A program made the translations under genes and the position numbers. From Rummeliibacillus sp044763875 (GTDB lineage: Bacteria > Bacillota > Bacilli > Bacillales_A > Planococcaceae): DNA of 64,000 nt. Shown here piece by piece: positions 23,853 through 32,523 of the stretch; position 1 is the first letter of the stretch; the number at the start of each line of letters is the position of its first letter. The notes below the pieces were generated by a model. The model was given only the letters and a program-made list of their open reading frames with translations. It made no database searches and had not been told where the DNA came from. The DNA is taken from assembly GCF_044763875.1 (NCBI RefSeq), contig NZ_JBIWGZ010000004.1:248001-312000 (forward strand), written 5' to 3'.

Positions 23853-23909
23853 AAAAGAGAAAACTCATGCATCGTAATTGTTGTTGAGACAAAATTACGT
23901 CAGAAAATT
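23853..23909 (+). repeat. partial third copy of the 62-bp hairpin
   Basis: AAAAGAGAAAACTCATGCAT followed by CGTAATTGTTGTTGAGACAA matches the 22873 copy, but the right arm is degraded (CAGAAAATTT). It lies just after the thioredoxin stop codon. Confidence 0.65.
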
Positions 23910-24199
23910 TATTATCAAAAGAGGAACCGAATCGTATTATCACCTGTTTCTCAATAATTTCGAAATTAGTTGCTCTATATCCCTAATGAGGTATAACCAA
24001 AGTATTCGTGGAATGATAAACAGATATTTAAAACACTCCTAAATGTCGCTTTAGGAGTGTTTTCACTGTACTATAAATCTTTAATGATAGAAATAGAAAT
24101 CATGTCTAATACCAGGGATACTTTATTCTCATTAATTATACCATGGTAAAATTGATACAATACGAAGCATGCCGTGCACTTTTTGCCTCCCTCATATGC
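23910..24199. other. intergenic region downstream of the thioredoxin gene
   Basis: Apart from the hairpin terminator at 24029-24064 I see no gene or structured element. A short AT-rich stretch at 24070-24190 may be a coding remnant but has no clear frame. Confidence 0.4.
24029..24064. terminator. bidirectional terminator between thioredoxin and MFS genes
   Basis: A perfect 14-bp stem (AAAACACTCCTAAA with TTTAGGAGTGTTTT) has a 6-base loop; T-runs are present on both strands. Confidence 0.82.
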
Positions 24200-25384
24200 T
24201 TATTTCTTTAGTTGTTGATCTAAGTGATGACTAAAGAAAGTTAGAAGACTTGCACAGACTGCAACTATCCCGCCGACCCATGTGACATTCATTAAATTCC
24301 CTTGATGATATACTAATCCGCCTAATGCAGAACCAAAGGCGATACCTACGTTGCTTGCCACTGGCATAAGCGAAGCAGCAAGTCCTGTTGCTTTTGGCTG
24401 ATAAATTCCGGCAAGGTCTATTAAATAAAGCTGAGTAGATGTTGTTAAGAGGATGCCCATTAACGACATTAAGCCAATGTTTACAAGTCCTAAAATATGA
24501 TGATTTGTAGTCCAAAATAAACTTGTCAGAACAACTGCCTGCACGAGAAAAACAAACCTAAGGCGACCGATTGCATTATGGCTGGCAATTTTACCGGCGA
24601 GGATGTTGCTGAAAATCGAGATAAATCCGTAGCCAAACAAGATTAAACTAATTGAATGATTTGGCACTTCCATTCCCTTTAAGATAGGAACAAGGTACGT
24701 AAAGACTACATAAGTTGCGCCAAATCCGAGAGCAGGAATGAAAAAAGCCATTAAAATTCTTGGCTTGGTCAATAAAGAAAACTGATCTCGTATCGAACTG
24801 CGTATTAGGCTGAGTTTATTAGGCAAGACAAAAAAGGATGCCAAAAACGCCAATCCTCCTAGGAAAGTAGTTAACACGAAAGTGGCATTCCAACCGTACA
24901 ATTCGGCGATGACAGTACCAATTGGCACTCCAACGACATTTGCAAGTGTGAAACCTCCGAAAACGAATGATATAGCAAGTCCGCGTTTTTCAATCGGCAT
25001 GGTTTCACTTGCAACAATCATAGCTAGGGAGATTAATACTCCTGTTACTATTGCCGTCAACATCCGAAGTACAAGGAGCATGATATAGCTCGTCGAAATT
25101 ACGCACAAAGCATTCAAGATGATAAATAATCCTATCAAAAATAACATCCATTTACGTTTAGGGAAATGACTTGTTGCTGACATCACTAGTGGAGTGGCGA
25201 TTGCGAATGTAATCGCAAACGCAGAAATGAGTGTGCCTGCTTTTGCATTTGTTATATGAAGGCTCGAGGAAATATCGGTTAAGATTCCGACAATAACAAA
25301 TTCGCTTGTCCCGAGAACAAATGTCAATAAAGTAAGTGTTAGAATGAGCAACCAATGTCGCTTGGATAATTTTGTGGGGTGCAT
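24200..25384 (-). CDS. MFS transporter, DHA1 family (AraJ/YdhP-like exporter)
   Basis: The 394-residue protein has twelve hydrophobic helices. It starts with the GTSEFVIVGIL motif after helix 1, typical of AraJ/PbuE-type DHA1 exporters, and has the GGFTLANVVGVPIGT motif in helix 5 where drug:H+ antiporters keep their signature. It would export a small molecule such as an arabinose derivative, purine or drug using the proton gradient. AGAGGT precedes ATG 25384. It is monocistronic with terminators on both sides and no regulator next to it, so the substrate is not predictable. Confidence 0.88.
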   Translation of the reverse strand: MHPTKLSKRHWLLILTLTLLTFVLGTSEFVIVGILTDISSSLHITNAKAGTLISAFAITFAIATPLVMSATSHFPKRKWMLFLIGLFIILNALCVISTSYIMLLVLRMLTAIVTGVLISLAMIVASETMPIEKRGLAISFVFGGFTLANVVGVPIGTVIAELYGWNATFVLTTFLGGLAFLASFFVLPNKLSLIRSSIRDQFSLLTKPRILMAFFIPALGFGATYVVFTYLVPILKGMEVPNHSISLILFGYGFISIFSNILAGKIASHNAIGRLRFVFLVQAVVLTSLFWTTNHHILGLVNIGLMSLMGILLTTSTQLYLIDLAGIYQPKATGLAASLMPVASNVGIAFGSALGGLVYHQGNLMNVTWVGGIVAVCASLLTFFSHHLDQQLKK

Positions 25385-25727
25385 AAATACCTCTTTTCTT
25401 AGATGAATGTGAATGAAATGTGCCTCATGGGTAGATACACAGCCTAAACATCATACCATAAAATATTTTTGCGAGGAAAACTCTTTCTTATTAAATAACT
25501 GATTATCAGGCCAATAAGAAAGCAGAGTTAGCAGAAAACTATTAAGGAGGTATATTACTGTTGATAATGCTGATGATAGCAGTAGGTATAAAAAAATAAG
25601 AATGCAAAAACCGCATTAGCAAAATACGGAGAATCGTATCATAAATAACGGTAAACTTAATTAAGAATTATAAACAAAAAGCTACGGCTTATGAGAGAAT
25701 ATCCTGCTCAAAGCCGTAGCTGCTATA
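25385..25727. other. intergenic stretch of 343 bp with repeat motif
   Basis: The stretch holds one copy of the TACGGAGAA-T/C-CGTATCATAA motif (25624-25645), preceded by AAAAACCGCATTAGCAAAA, which resembles the sequence before the copy at 19468, and then the terminator at 25675-25721. The short open frame running into the motif has no start codon. Confidence 0.5.
25675..25721 (-). terminator. terminator of the acetate-transporter gene
   Basis: The arms AGCTACGGCTT and AAGCCGTAGCT are perfect 11-mers; on the minus strand they are followed by TTTTTG. It lies just beyond the stop at 25728. Confidence 0.82.
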
Positions 25728-26378
25728 TTAGTTTTCAGTACTTAATTGTGTAGCAGTCTTCTTTTCACGTGGCTTAACAAGCCCAAATGGTTTACCGATT
25801 GGTAGAAATTCGAAACCAAAATGTTTGTTTAACACGTTAGCACCTGCTCCGTATAGAGAAAGAAGACCAATTGCTAGCTCAGAGTATGCTGCTAGTAGAT
25901 GCATTCCATATTCCATAATACCAAGAGTGCTTAATCCTAAACCGATAAATAGTAGGTCTATTAAGAAGAAGACTCCAAATAATACTTTGTTTGTTTCCAA
26001 TGCGCCAATTGTCATGAAAACCGAAAGGCCTAGATAGCCTAAATAAACAATGCCTAATTGATGAACATCCGCACTGTTCTTCAGTGCTTCACCAAAGGTA
26101 CCCAATTGGATAAACCAAGTTGTCGCTACTCCCATCCAAAAGAGACCATACGCTCCAAATGCTGTCATGCCAAAAACATTGTTATGTTTTGAATCTAAAA
26201 TTGATGCATAAAATTGTGCAATGCCCCCTAAAAAGATGGCCCACGGAATTACTAGACCTAATCCTTCTGTCCAACCAAGCTTTACTGATGAAGCAACTAG
26301 TGTAACGATTGCTAAACCAAATAAACCAATACCAGATGGATCTGCTGTTACAATTTTGATGTTGTTTGATTGTGTCAT
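25728..26378 (-). CDS. acetate uptake transporter, GPR1/FUN34/SatP (YaaH) family
   Basis: The 216-residue protein has six transmembrane helices. It begins with ADPSGIGLFGLA, the variant of the NPxPLGL motif that marks the acetate/succinate:H+ symporter family, and has the family's IPWAIFLGGIAQFYASILD block in helix 2. It would take up acetate or related short carboxylates. AGGGGA stands 9 bp before ATG 26378. It is monocistronic. Near Mqo and the PHB genes it fits a metabolism that handles acetyl units, but co-regulation is not shown. Confidence 0.87.
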   Translation of the reverse strand: MTQSNNIKIVTADPSGIGLFGLAIVTLVASSVKLGWTEGLGLVIPWAIFLGGIAQFYASILDSKHNNVFGMTAFGAYGLFWMGVATTWFIQLGTFGEALKNSADVHQLGIVYLGYLGLSVFMTIGALETNKVLFGVFFLIDLLFIGLGLSTLGIMEYGMHLLAAYSELAIGLLSLYGAGANVLNKHFGFEFLPIGKPFGLVKPREKKTATQLSTEN

Positions 26379-27232
26379 CTCTAACGTCCCCTAACTCTTG
26401 CTGTGTATTTTCTCGAACGTGTTGAGTTTAAACTATCTCACGCATATTAACCATAGATTAGGCGGATTCAAAGCGAACAAGGTTATTAACTAGAGAAAAT
26501 TTGATGTTTTTAACAAGATTCGTTAAAAAGTAAAACTTGTGGAAAAATTAAATTTAAACGTAAAAGGGCATATTTGTGTGCTAATGTAGAAAAATATTAT
26601 TAGCTGTACTAGTACAAATAGTTGCAGGAGTCACTTTGCAATCTAAAGGTTGGATTATTAGAGAAGATATCCATATTGTTATAATTAAGAGCGCTAAGGA
26701 TCATAATTAGAATGTAGCTGTTTAGACAAAGGCACGGTGATTGTAGTTTGGGATACTCGAAGTTAAGGCAAATGCAGGTGATGATTAAATCTCACCTAGC
26801 AATATTAGGGTGAACCATGCTACAAGTAACGGCAAAAATTAGTTTGAAGATAAGTTAGGAATGTCGAAAGACCATATGGAATAGAGTCGATTATGAGGTC
26901 CTGGGACTAAAAAGTTCTAGAGTCTTTTGTATTCGTGATGTTATCGGAGTATCCAACTATTTAATAAACGGATATATAGTGGGGGGAAGGTGGGGGAATG
27001 CCTTGGTTTTTTCATGCTTTTAGGGCCTTATGGACTGATTTCTCGCTTTTTACCATCTTTTAATGTATATTAGAGTGTATATTTTAATCTATAAATAAAT
27101 GTGTTACACTATGTAAAGGTTATAATTGATACAGAAAAGGTGGGTAACTAGGTTGCGCCTTGGCTTGCTGTGACGCCTAGGCAAGAGCGCCTACATCCTT
27201 TCTGCAAATATTAGCATGTAAGGAAGGTAAAA
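26379..27232. other. intergenic stretch of 854 bp upstream of mqo
   Basis: No supported gene of normal size. A 21-codon frame (ATG 26998 to TAA 27061-27063) follows a very purine-rich GGGGGAAGGTGGGGGA tract and encodes a hydrophobic peptide beginning MPWFFHAF; it might be a leader peptide. A hairpin region lies at 27152-27192 (AGG-CGC-CTTG pairing with CAAG-GCG-CCT), about 40 bp before mqo. The rest looks like degraded sequence. Confidence 0.45.
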
Positions 27233-28714
27233 ATGAGTAACGAACAAACTAAATCAGATGTTATCTTAATTGGTGCCGGAATCATGAGTGCGACTTTAGG
27301 GACACTCCTGAAAGAATTAGTACCGGAATGGAACATTAAAGTATTTGAGAAACTTGATAAACCAGGTGAAGAAAGCTCTAACGAATGGAATAATGCAGGA
27401 ACAGGGCACTCAGCATTATGTGAGCTTAACTACACACCTGAAAAAAATGGCGTTGTTGAAACAGCTAAAGCAGTAAACGTTAACGAACAATTCCAAGTTT
27501 CAAGACAATTTTGGGCTTATCTTGTAAACAACAAAAGAATCACTAATCCAGAAGACTTTATCATGCCACTTCCTCACATGAGTTTAGTACAAGGGACAGA
27601 AAATGTAGAGTTCTTGAAAAGACGTTTTGAAGCGCTTTCAAAAAATCATCTATTCGAAGGTATGGAATTCTCTGATGATCCAAAAACACTGAAAGAATGG
27701 ATTCCATTAATTATGGATGGACGTACATCAAACGAAGCGATTGCAGCAACAAAAATCGATTCTGGTACGGATGTTAACTTCGGTTCTTTAACTCGTATGT
27801 TATTTGATAACTTAAAAAATCAAAATATCGAAATTAATTATAAACACCAAGTGAAAGATATGAAACGTAATAGCGATGGTTCATGGAATGTAAAAGTAAT
27901 CAACGCAAACGGTCAAGTCGAAAGCCATAGTGCGAAATTTGTATTTATCGGTGCTGGTGGTGGAAGTTTACCAATTCTTCAAAAAACAGGTATTCCTGAA
28001 AGTAAACATGTTGGTGGTTTCCCAATAAGCGGTTTATTCCTAGTATGTAAAAACCCTAAAATTGTAGAACAACACCACGCAAAAGTATATGGTAAGGCTG
28101 CGGTTGGTGCACCACCAATGTCTGTACCACACCTTGATACACGCTATATTGATAACGAAAAATCATTATTATTTGGACCATTTGCAGGTTTCTCACCTAA
28201 GTTCTTAAAAACTGGTTCAAATATGGACTTAATTGGTTCTGTAAAACCAAACAATGTCTTCACTATGTTAGCGGCAGGTGCCAAAAACATGGATTTAACA
28301 AAATACTTAGTTCAACAACTTATGTTGTCGAAAGACAAACGCATTGAAGAGTTACGTGAATTCGTTCCAAACGCTAAGAGCGAAGATTGGGATATTGTCG
28401 TAGCTGGTCAACGTGTACAAGTTATTAAAGATACTGAAGCTGGCGGAAAAGGTACACTTCAGTTCGGTACAGAAGTTATTACTGGTGCTGAGGGTTCAGT
28501 TGCTGCATTGCTAGGTGCATCTCCTGGTGCTTCTACTGCTGTTCCAGTTATGCTTAATATAATTAATAAATGCTTCCCAGAACGTATGAAAGAATGGGAA
28601 CCAAAAATCAAAGAAATGATTCCTTCTTATGGGTTAAAACTTGTGGAAAACCCAGAACTATTCAAAGAACTTCATGCTTCAACAGCGAAGGCGCTTCGTC
28701 TAAGCGAAGACTAG
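27233..28714 (+). CDS. mqo: malate:quinone oxidoreductase
   Basis: The 493-residue flavoprotein has the FAD-binding DVILIGAGIMSATLG motif near the N-terminus. The Mqo-specific blocks NEWNNAGTGHSALCELNY, IDSGTDVNFG, VFIGAGGGSLPILQ and GASPGASTAVPVML then follow. It oxidises malate to oxaloacetate at the membrane, passing electrons to quinone. Length agrees with the family (about 490-500). AAGGAAGG precedes ATG 27233. It is monocistronic, with a strong terminator 30 bp after the stop, and a leader of roughly 100 bases contains a hairpin at 27152-27192. Confidence 0.96.
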   Translation: MSNEQTKSDVILIGAGIMSATLGTLLKELVPEWNIKVFEKLDKPGEESSNEWNNAGTGHSALCELNYTPEKNGVVETAKAVNVNEQFQVSRQFWAYLVNNKRITNPEDFIMPLPHMSLVQGTENVEFLKRRFEALSKNHLFEGMEFSDDPKTLKEWIPLIMDGRTSNEAIAATKIDSGTDVNFGSLTRMLFDNLKNQNIEINYKHQVKDMKRNSDGSWNVKVINANGQVESHSAKFVFIGAGGGSLPILQKTGIPESKHVGGFPISGLFLVCKNPKIVEQHHAKVYGKAAVGAPPMSVPHLDTRYIDNEKSLLFGPFAGFSPKFLKTGSNMDLIGSVKPNNVFTMLAAGAKNMDLTKYLVQQLMLSKDKRIEELREFVPNAKSEDWDIVVAGQRVQVIKDTEAGGKGTLQFGTEVITGAEGSVAALLGASPGASTAVPVMLNIINKCFPERMKEWEPKIKEMIPSYGLKLVENPELFKELHASTAKALRLSED

Positions 28715-28743
28715 CATATAAATTATCAATAAAAACAAAACGA

Positions 28744-28782
28744 AGAACCTTTGATCTATTTTTGGATTAAAGGTTCTTTTTT
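28744..28782 (+). terminator. terminator of mqo
   Basis: The arms AGAACCTTTGATC and GATTAAAGGTTCT pair with a single mismatch and are followed by seven T residues. Confidence 0.88.
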
Positions 28783-28805
28783 TATTTGAAGTTATAGAGA
28801 GAGGT

Positions 28806-28826
28806 TACGGTGAACCGTATCATAAA
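28806..28826. repeat. TACGGTGAACCGTATCATAA motif, best copy
   Basis: This 20-mer contains the perfect palindrome TACGGT-GA-ACCGTA. Related copies are at 19468-19487, 25624-25645 and 32653-32671, each in an intergenic region and usually just before a terminator. Function unknown. Confidence 0.6.
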
Positions 28827-28831
28827 TCTAG

Positions 28832-28865
28832 GCGCAGGATCTAATTGATCCTGCGTCTTTTTTGT
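28832..28865 (+). terminator. second hairpin terminator after mqo
   Basis: The arms GCGCAGGATC and GATCCTGCGT surround TAATT and are followed by six T residues. It follows the repeat motif at 28806-28826. Confidence 0.8.
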
Positions 28866-28914
28866 ACCAGATTGTATAATTCTACGGACTGTTCTTGAGT
28901 GAATATATGATAAT

Positions 28915-28953
28915 ATTCATTAAATGAATTTCATATTAATGAAATTTTTTCAT
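28915..28953. promoter_or_regulatory. overlapping inverted repeats, likely operator of the XRE-cupin regulator
   Basis: Three overlapping dyads built on ATGAAAT/ATTTCAT lie here: ATTCATTAAATGAAT (28915-28929), AATTTCAT-ATTA-ATGAAATT (28927-28946, perfect) and ATGAAA-TTT-TTTCAT (28939-28953, perfect). Another ATGAAATT half-site follows near 29000. They sit 65-105 bp before the regulator start, in AT-rich promoter DNA. Confidence 0.55.
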
Positions 28954-29018
28954 AATATATTGCATATTACTCTTATATATATTATATTATTCACAAAAAT
29001 GAAATTTGAGGTGAAGTG

Positions 29019-29600
29019 ATGAATATAGGAATGGAAATAAAGAAATTGAGGACTGAAAAAGGAATTACTTTGAAAGAGTTAAGTGAAAAAAGTGAACTAT
29101 CTGTTGGATTTCTGTCTCAATTAGAAAGAGGGCTTACGACCATAGCAGTCGATTCACTTGAAAAATTAGCTGATATTTTGGAAGTACATTTAACACATTT
29201 TTTTGATTACCCTCATAAAAGGAAAGATATGGTTTTAAGAAGTTATGAACAAGAAATGATGGATTCAGTAGAAGGGGGCTTTATTAAGTATAGTTTAAGT
29301 ACAGATTTGGAAAATAAACAACTTGTTCCAAGGCTAATAGAAATTCTTCCTCAAAAGAAAGATGAAGAAATATTATCCTATAAGCATGAGGGAGAAGAGT
29401 TCATTTATGTTCTAGAGGGTATATTAACAGTTTACATAAATGATAAGAGGCATGAAGTATATCCTGGTGACAGTGTTCATATGGACTCAAATATTGCCCA
29501 CAATTGGGCTAATTATACGAACAAAAAGGTCAAGCTTATTGCTATTAATACACCTAATTATATCTACAACAGTAGGTTTCATAATACAGATGCTGATTAG
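29019..29600 (+). CDS. XRE-cupin transcriptional regulator
   Basis: The 193-residue protein joins an N-terminal helix-turn-helix (about residues 5-60: GITLKELSEKSELSVGFLSQ, then ERGLTTIAVDSLEKLADIL) to a C-terminal cupin (about 105-185) with HEGEEFIYVLEG, YPGDSVHMDSNIAHNW, the two motifs that form the barrel. This fold occurs in regulators of amine, polyamine or amino acid catabolism (PuuR type). ATG 29019 is preferred over the adjacent GTG because GAGGTG lies 5 bp upstream. It heads an operon with an EutH-like permease and aminopeptidase P and probably binds the ATGAAAT dyads before it. Confidence 0.88.
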   Translation: MNIGMEIKKLRTEKGITLKELSEKSELSVGFLSQLERGLTTIAVDSLEKLADILEVHLTHFFDYPHKRKDMVLRSYEQEMMDSVEGGFIKYSLSTDLENKQLVPRLIEILPQKKDEEILSYKHEGEEFIYVLEGILTVYINDKRHEVYPGDSVHMDSNIAHNWANYTNKKVKLIAINTPNYIYNSRFHNTDAD

Positions 29601-29639
29601 TAAGACATTATATAAAGTTAATAGAAAGTGATAATAACA

Positions 29640-30761
29640 ATGGATAAATTTGTATTATATCTAATCGGTTCTTTTTTTGTAATTGGAGCTATTGATTATA
29701 TTACCGGAAATCATTTGAAACTGGGTGAGAAATTTGAGGAAGGCATAAAGACCATGGGGGCTTTAGGACTTGGCATGATAGGAATACTATCTTTAGCCCC
29801 TATATTTACAAATTTTTTATCGGCAGTGATCATTCCAATCTGTAGAGTTTTTCATCTAGATCCTTCTATCGTTCCTGCAGCATTTTTAGCTTTAGATATG
29901 GGGGGCTATCAAATGGCTAATGAGCTAGCCTTGACAAAGGAAATGGGGGAATTCTCAGGAATTATCATCGCATCTACATTAGGAGCCACAATCAGTTTTT
30001 CAATACCCGTAGCGTTAGGGATGCTTTCTAAAGAGGATGAAAAATACTTTTCTAAAGGTGTGTTGGTTGGAATTATTACTATACCAATAGGATGTCTTGC
30101 AGCAGGCTTATGGCAAAAAATAAATATCAATATATTAGTATGGAATCTAGTACCTATATTTGTTTTTGCCATTATTTTAGGGGCAGGATTATTAAAAGCT
30201 CCTCATGTTTTTATAAAAGCTTTTAATGTATTTGGAAAGCTTATCATAAGCTTGAGTACTGTTGGATTACTTTTACAAGGAATAGATGTGATATTTGGTG
30301 TAAGGCTTGTCTCAGGATTAGCACCACTATCTGAATCTACTGTTATAGTAGGCAAGATTGCATTTGTTTTAGCTGGGGCATATCCTATGCTAGCACTTAT
30401 TAATCGAATTTTTAAAAATAGTTTTGAAAAAATAGGGGAGAAATTTGGAATTAATTCAGTGTCAGTAGCAGGCATTCTAGGGAATTTGGCTAGTAATCTG
30501 TTGGTATTTGGAACATATAAGGAAATGAATCCTAAAGGGAAAGTGGTATGTACTGCCTTTGGAGTAAGTGGAGCATTTGTATTTGGTGGTCAATTAGGAT
30601 TTGTGTCAGGAGTAGCCCCAGAAATGTTAGGCGCATTTATAATATCAAAGCTTACAGCCGGAATAATTAGTCTAGTTCTAGCTGCATGGCTGTATGATCG
30701 TGAAAATAAAGAATTTAGTCTTAAGGAAGATGGAGGTATTATTAATGAATATCAGAGATAG
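29640..30761 (+). CDS. EutH-like ethanolamine/amine permease
   Basis: The 373-residue membrane protein has about ten helices and the EutH signature blocks GEKFEEGIKTMGALGLGMIG, AFLALDMGGYQMANELA, GATISFSIPVALGM and GVLVGIITIPIGC. EutH is the ethanolamine permease of eut operons. The ATG at 29640 has GAAAGTGA 8 bp upstream. No eutBC, carboxysome or other eut gene is present. Instead it is preceded by an XRE-cupin regulator and overlaps an aminopeptidase P gene by 17 bp, so its substrate may be another amine or an amino-acid derivative rather than ethanolamine. That specificity is inferred from context. Confidence 0.86.
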   Translation: MDKFVLYLIGSFFVIGAIDYITGNHLKLGEKFEEGIKTMGALGLGMIGILSLAPIFTNFLSAVIIPICRVFHLDPSIVPAAFLALDMGGYQMANELALTKEMGEFSGIIIASTLGATISFSIPVALGMLSKEDEKYFSKGVLVGIITIPIGCLAAGLWQKININILVWNLVPIFVFAIILGAGLLKAPHVFIKAFNVFGKLIISLSTVGLLLQGIDVIFGVRLVSGLAPLSESTVIVGKIAFVLAGAYPMLALINRIFKNSFEKIGEKFGINSVSVAGILGNLASNLLVFGTYKEMNPKGKVVCTAFGVSGAFVFGGQLGFVSGVAPEMLGAFIISKLTAGIISLVLAAWLYDRENKEFSLKEDGGIINEYQR

Positions 30762-32523
30762 AGTCGAAAAGTTAAGACAGCTAATGAAAGAAAATCAAAT
30801 GGATGCTTATATAATTCCGAGTTATGATGCACATCTGAGTGAATATGTAGCAGAACATTGGAAATGTAGACAATGGATATCAGGATTTACAGGGTCAGCA
30901 GGTACTGTAGTTATTACATTAGATGATGCTGGGTTATGGACAGATGGTAGATACTATATTCAAGCTGAAAAGCAGCTTGAGAGCTCAGGAATCAGATTAT
31001 TTAGAATGATGGATCCAGGGGTACCATCTTATACAGAATGGCTAGCAAATGTTCTTAAAGAAGGAAGCATTGTGGGCTTTGATGGAAATGTTTTTTCAAT
31101 TAATATGGTTAAAAAGAAGGAAAAAGATCTAAAAGCAAAGAGAATCGTATTAAAAATGAATCAAGATTTAATTGGTGATCTTTGGGAGGGGAGACCGGAG
31201 ATTCCTAAAGGACCAATTTTTACTCATGACGTAAAATATGCAGGCAAATCACGAGTAGAAAAGTTAAATGAAGTAAGAAAAGAAATGAAAAATAAGGGAG
31301 CAAATTATTATATTTTAACCTCCCTTGATGACATTGCATGGCTTTTGAATATAAGAGGAGCCGATGTGCCTAACAATCCAGTTGTAATAGCTAATGTAAT
31401 CGTAGCAGAACATAAATGTTATGTATTTATTGATTCTTGCAAGGTTCCCCCTTTGGTAAAATTAGAACTGGAGGCTGAAGGAATCGAGTTAAAAGCGAAT
31501 CATGAAATACAAAATTTCCTGGGGAATCTTTCAAGCAGCGATGCCATTATTTTTGATACGAATAAAACAAATATTAGATTATATAATGCCATTAACAGTA
31601 ATACTAAGAAAATTGAAAATCCTGACATCACGACTAATTTAAAAGCTGTTAAAAATGAAGTTGAGATAAAAAATTTAAAATCGTGTGAAATAAAAGATGG
31701 TTTAGCTATGGTGAAATTTATAAAATGGCTAAAAGACTTTGTAGATAAAGAAGAAATCACTGAGATTAATGCAGAAGAAAGATTAGAATATTTCAGAAGG
31801 GGGCAGGAAGGATATGTTGGACCTAGCTTTGATACGATAGCAGGTTATAAAGAACATGCTGCGATGATGCATTATAAAGCCCATAAAGAAACGCAATATA
31901 CTCTTAAGAATGAAGGTCTTTTTTTAATTGATTCAGGCGGTCAGTATTATGATGGAACAACAGATATTACAAGAACGATTGTTTTAGGAAAACTTACCGA
32001 TCAACAAAAAAGAGATTTCACTTTGGTGTTAAAAGGATTTATTGCTTTAAGCTCAGTAAAATATTTATATGGAGCAACAGGCTCTAACTTAGATGTTTTA
32101 GCGAGACAACCAATTTGGCAGTATGGTTTGGACTATAAATGTGGGACTGGACATGGGGTAGGTTTTTTCTTGAATGTTCATGAAGGACCACAAAGTATAA
32201 GGAATGATAATAATAATGTTATATTAGAAAAAGGCATGATTATTACGAATGAACCGGGAATATACCTTGAAGGTAAATATGGAATTAGAATTGAAAATAT
32301 ATTGTTAGTAGTTGAAGACGAGAAAACAGAATTTGGTCAATTTATGAAGTTTGATACAATTACGTATTGCCCAATTGATTTAGCCGGTATCAATAAAGAT
32401 ATGTTAACAGAGAGTGAAAAGCAGTGGTTAAACAATTATCATCAAGAGGTATACACAAAGCTAGCTCCTTATTTAAATGAAGAAGAGAGAGTATGGCTAA
32501 GAGAAGAAACTAGGGAAGTATAA
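30745..32523 (+). CDS. Xaa-Pro aminopeptidase (M24B, aminopeptidase P type)
   Basis: The 592-residue protein has the three-part layout of long aminopeptidase P enzymes: two creatinase-like N-terminal domains (about 1-300) and a C-terminal pita-bread catalytic domain. Metal ligands are visible as Asp in LIDSGGQYYDG, Asp in TTDITRT, His in GTGHGVG, Glu in NEPGIYLE and Glu in GIRIEN. It would remove N-terminal residues preceding proline in the cytoplasm. Start ATG 30745 has GGAGGT 7 bp upstream and overlaps the EutH-like gene, so the two are coupled. The linkage of a peptidase to an amine permease is unusual. Confidence 0.9.
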   Translation: MNIRDRVEKLRQLMKENQMDAYIIPSYDAHLSEYVAEHWKCRQWISGFTGSAGTVVITLDDAGLWTDGRYYIQAEKQLESSGIRLFRMMDPGVPSYTEWLANVLKEGSIVGFDGNVFSINMVKKKEKDLKAKRIVLKMNQDLIGDLWEGRPEIPKGPIFTHDVKYAGKSRVEKLNEVRKEMKNKGANYYILTSLDDIAWLLNIRGADVPNNPVVIANVIVAEHKCYVFIDSCKVPPLVKLELEAEGIELKANHEIQNFLGNLSSSDAIIFDTNKTNIRLYNAINSNTKKIENPDITTNLKAVKNEVEIKNLKSCEIKDGLAMVKFIKWLKDFVDKEEITEINAEERLEYFRRGQEGYVGPSFDTIAGYKEHAAMMHYKAHKETQYTLKNEGLFLIDSGGQYYDGTTDITRTIVLGKLTDQQKRDFTLVLKGFIALSSVKYLYGATGSNLDVLARQPIWQYGLDYKCGTGHGVGFFLNVHEGPQSIRNDNNNVILEKGMIITNEPGIYLEGKYGIRIENILLVVEDEKTEFGQFMKFDTITYCPIDLAGINKDMLTESEKQWLNNYHQEVYTKLAPYLNEEERVWLREETREV

